This document shows positions 61,853-64,000 of a stretch of 64,000 nt of DNA, in pieces. Source of the DNA: Methylobacillus rhizosphaerae. GTDB taxonomy: Bacteria; Pseudomonadota; Gammaproteobacteria; Burkholderiales; Methylophilaceae. Position numbers and translations under genes: made by a program. Numbering within the stretch: position 1 is the stretch's first letter; each line of letters opens with the position of its first letter. The notes below the pieces were generated by a model that worked only from the letters and a program-made list of their open reading frames with translations, was not told the origin of the DNA and made no database searches. The stretch spans positions 1 through 64,000 of the forward strand of contig NZ_FZOA01000001.1 in assembly GCF_900187985.1 (NCBI RefSeq), read 5' to 3'.

Positions 61853-62418
61853 GCGGTTCGTTTATGTTGGGCGTGGAGCGCCTTCACCACAATATGGATG
61901 ATGGCAGCAATCGCCACATAGAATGCCAGGGTACCCAGGTAGGATGGATAGTATTTGGCAATGCGTGGCAGAAATTCGGCTAGTGCCGGGTCGGCATAAC
62001 GGCCGGAGAAAAAGTAGAAGCCGCCACTGGAAAACAGGTGGCAGATAAAGCTGCTGGCAACAACGCTGGCAGCCAGCGTGGCAATGCTTTTGAAGGCAAA
62101 CTGATAGTGCTTCGCGAACCAGCGTCCACCCAGCCACAGGCTACCGTAAGCGGGAAGCAGGAAACCGTAGGCCGGGGAAGTGCAGAAACCGTCCACGCCA
62201 CCCCAGGTGACAGCGGCAAAGTCCAGGCCGGCGGCGACAGCCAGCAGGGCGGGAAATACCCAGATGGGACGCAGGTAAACACCGGCAAGGAAGAATACTG
62301 CCCAGGATGCGCTGGGCAGATGATTGATGGTTGCAAAGTGATGACCGCGTGTCAGGATGAGCAGGGCGGTCAGCACAATGCCTATCAGGATCTGGTGATT
62401 CTTGTTGAGTGTCAGCAT
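61849..62418 (-). CDS. btuM: BtuM-like solitary B12 transporter (copy 2)
   Basis: This 189-residue membrane protein with six helices is a paralogue of the copy at 51507-52082. Shared motifs are TRGHHFA (TRxxH), SWAVFFLAG, a Cys in GFCTSPAYG (Cys79) and LPAYGSLWLGGRW. It lies between btuB2 and cobO, so uptake and adenosylation of the same corrinoid look coupled. The conserved Cys fits the cobalt ligand known from BtuM. Confidence 0.75.
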   Translation of the reverse strand: MLTLNKNHQILIGIVLTALLILTRGHHFATINHLPSASWAVFFLAGVYLRPIWVFPALLAVAAGLDFAAVTWGGVDGFCTSPAYGFLLPAYGSLWLGGRWFAKHYQFAFKSIATLAASVVASSFICHLFSSGGFYFFSGRYADPALAEFLPRIAKYYPSYLGTLAFYVAIAAIIHIVVKALHAQHKRTA

Positions 62419-62512
62419 GTTCTATTCCTTGAGCTGGGTCGTGATTGAATAACGCTGGATTTTAACTGAAATTCCCAGCCGGTTTCTGCTTTGTTGCATC
62501 TGCTGCAAGGCA

Positions 62513-64000
62513 TCAGAACCCGGGTGCGTAGCGCAGTGATACGAACAGGTTGGCGCCAAATGTACTGTAACCCTTGGCCAGTTCATATTTTCGGTCAAAC
62601 AGGTTGTTGATGCGTGTATTCACGGACCAGTCGTCGTTGAGCTGATAATTGGTATAGAGATTGACCAGTGTGTAACCTGCCAACCTGGTTGTATTGGCAG
62701 TGTCGTTGTAGCGATGGGAGCTGCTTTCGATTTCGCTGCCTATTTCCAGATTCTGCAGGCGCTTGCTGATGGCGAAGACACCATGTTCCTTTGCCCGTTT
62801 TGGTAACAAATTACCATTGTCAGCATCTTCCGGGCGCTGGAAATCAGCACTGGCGCGGAGATTGAAACCAGCTGCCATGCCTTGGTAGCCCAAGGTCAGG
62901 CCGGACAGCCTTGCTCGATTGACGTTCTGTGCCACATTCGTGAAATTATGGCCGGTTCGCGGGTTGACGATCAGGTTATCAACATCATTGTAATAATAGC
63001 TCGCCGTGACATGATGGCCGCCACTGTCATATTTCACGCCGATTTCCCGGTTACGGGATTCTTCCGGTTTGAGGTCCGGGTTGCCGAAATTGGGATAGTA
63101 GAGCTGGTTGAAAGTAGGGGCGGCAAATGCCGTGCCATATGCGATATTGGCTTTCCACTGTGGCGTGATGGCATAGGCGTACGCCAGGCTGCCGGTCGTC
63201 TTGCTGCCAAACTGTGAGTTGTCATCATTGCGCAGATTGATCTGCACACTGTGTTTGTCAAAAGTTTTGTACCATCCAGCAAGATAGGACTGGATGTTTC
63301 GATGATCTTCCGGCAATGGGCTGGGGCTGGTCTCTACCCGCTGTTCCCGGCGCTCCACACCCAAATTGAATGTTCCCCATGCGGAATTCAGCGTGTTCTG
63401 CCAGAGGTATTGATCCTGAATGGTCTTGATGGAGTTGCTGGTGGTCTTTGTGGGTTGTTTTGAATAGGAAGTCAAGTCATCAATACCTCGTGACATGGTC
63501 ACCAGGCTGGTCCAGTTTTCAGTGAAGCGGTTCTTGCTATGCACGCTATAGGTGGACAACGTCTGATCGAGATATTGATCGTACTTGGCAGAAGTGGCGC
63601 TGGTGCCGTCATTGAAATTGCGCGCATCACTGATCAGGATATTGAAGCCGATCTCATGCTGATCGCCAATATGCTGCACGATGCTGGCGGAGATATTCTG
63701 GTTGCGGTAGCTGTCAGCATCAGGGTTGTAGCCGGATGATTGCTTGTTACGTAGCGCACTGATGCCATGCACATGTGTCATGCCACCTTGCAGGCTGTAA
63801 CTGGTATCTCCAATACGACCACTGACACCCACTTCTCCTATGGCAGTGCCATAGGTACCCAGGCCGATGGCAGCATTGAGTCTGGGAGTACCCTGACCCT
63901 GTTTGGTGAAAATCTGGATGACGCCACCAATGGCATCTGCGCCATACAGACTACTGGCCGGACCACGCAGGATTTCCACTCGCTCTATCTGGCTCAGTGG
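62513..64000 (-). CDS. btuB: TonB-dependent cobalamin receptor (copy 2), 5' end outside window
   Basis: This is the last 495 residues of a BtuB-like receptor. It starts in the plug (PLSQIERVEILRGPASSLYGADAIGG) and includes the whole barrel to the terminal strand (LFVSLRYAPGF). The frame is open to the window edge. It is similar in layout and motifs (AAPTFNQLYYPNFGNPDLKPEES) to the receptor at 52462, but clearly diverged. Its own promoter and possible riboswitch are outside the window. It heads the operon with btuM2, cobO, cobB and cobN. Confidence 0.92.
   Translation of the reverse strand, partial: PLSQIERVEILRGPASSLYGADAIGGVIQIFTKQGQGTPRLNAAIGLGTYGTAIGEVGVSGRIGDTSYSLQGGMTHVHGISALRNKQSSGYNPDADSYRNQNISASIVQHIGDQHEIGFNILISDARNFNDGTSATSAKYDQYLDQTLSTYSVHSKNRFTENWTSLVTMSRGIDDLTSYSKQPTKTTSNSIKTIQDQYLWQNTLNSAWGTFNLGVERREQRVETSPSPLPEDHRNIQSYLAGWYKTFDKHSVQINLRNDDNSQFGSKTTGSLAYAYAITPQWKANIAYGTAFAAPTFNQLYYPNFGNPDLKPEESRNREIGVKYDSGGHHVTASYYYNDVDNLIVNPRTGHNFTNVAQNVNRARLSGLTLGYQGMAAGFNLRASADFQRPEDADNGNLLPKRAKEHGVFAISKRLQNLEIGSEIESSSHRYNDTANTTRLAGYTLVNLYTNYQLNDDWSVNTRINNLFDRKYELAKGYSTFGANLFVSLRYAPGF

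Noticed and set aside
1-64000. CRISPR arrays, prophage genes, rRNA genes or replication origins
   Set aside because: No regularly spaced direct repeats, phage structural genes, rRNA sequence or DnaA-box clusters were seen.

Overview
This window looks like chromosomal DNA of a betaproteobacterium. The support is moderate GC content, BtuM-type B12 transporters, a B12 riboswitch with the proteobacterial B12 box, an ECF sigma factor/NrsF pair, and dense ATGA-coupled operons. A methylotroph of the Methylophilaceae is plausible, but no methylotrophy gene is present to prove it.

Left part (1-32 kb): after the right end of an IS3-family element and a small orphan ORF, almost everything lies on the minus strand as one capsule locus read from about 32.1 kb down to 0.8 kb. 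It opens with a 2,534-residue one-module polyketide synthase and an alpha-oxoamine synthase. An ABC-dependent capsule exporter follows (Wza/KpsD-like lipoprotein, KpsM, KpsT, KpsE-like). Sugar-nucleotide genes come next (wecB, wecC, ugd, and glf at the far end), mixed with six glycosyltransferase genes, a deacetylase, a coiled-coil/TPR protein and a methyltransferase-like protein. An SDR and an LTA-synthase-like membrane phosphatase close the main run. The PKS + oxoamine synthase + SDR + sulfatase-like set resembles the rhizobial rkpA/G/H/I genes for K-antigen. The inference is that it makes a dedicated amino-ketone or amino-alcohol lipid for the capsule.

Middle (32.5-35.7 kb): a four-gene HvfABCD/bufferin-like operon encodes a Cys-repeat secreted peptide, a DUF692/MNIO oxidase, a DUF2063 partner and a DoxX membrane protein. 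It is divergent from an ECF sigma factor and its NrsF anti-sigma factor. Both sides carry a GTAACC-N16-CGWA promoter, so the locus looks like a self-contained metal-responsive RiPP module. A tRNA-Phe(GAA) gene and a shared terminator follow.

Right part: 35.9-41.7 kb holds late cobalamin genes (cobT, cobS, cobC, cobD, cbiB, cobQ). From 41.7 to 47.3 kb is a Fur-box-controlled fecI-fecR-TonB-receptor-DUF3325-PepSY iron locus that is decaying: the receptor is frameshifted and the PepSY gene has lost its 5' part in a fusion-type deletion. From 47.5 to 49.5 kb are small housekeeping or unknown genes.

The last 15 kb is a second B12 locus on the minus strand: partial btuB2, btuM2, cobO, cobB, an exported membrane-anchored CobN-like protein, a MotA/ExbB channel and a DUF2149 ExbD-like protein. 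After these come a cobalamin riboswitch, btuB1, an unexplained 310-nt leader, btuM1, bluB, a BtuF-like protein without a signal peptide, and cobU. Together these give outer-membrane uptake, inner-membrane uptake, lower-ligand synthesis and nucleotide-loop assembly. Corrin-ring genes are absent from the window.
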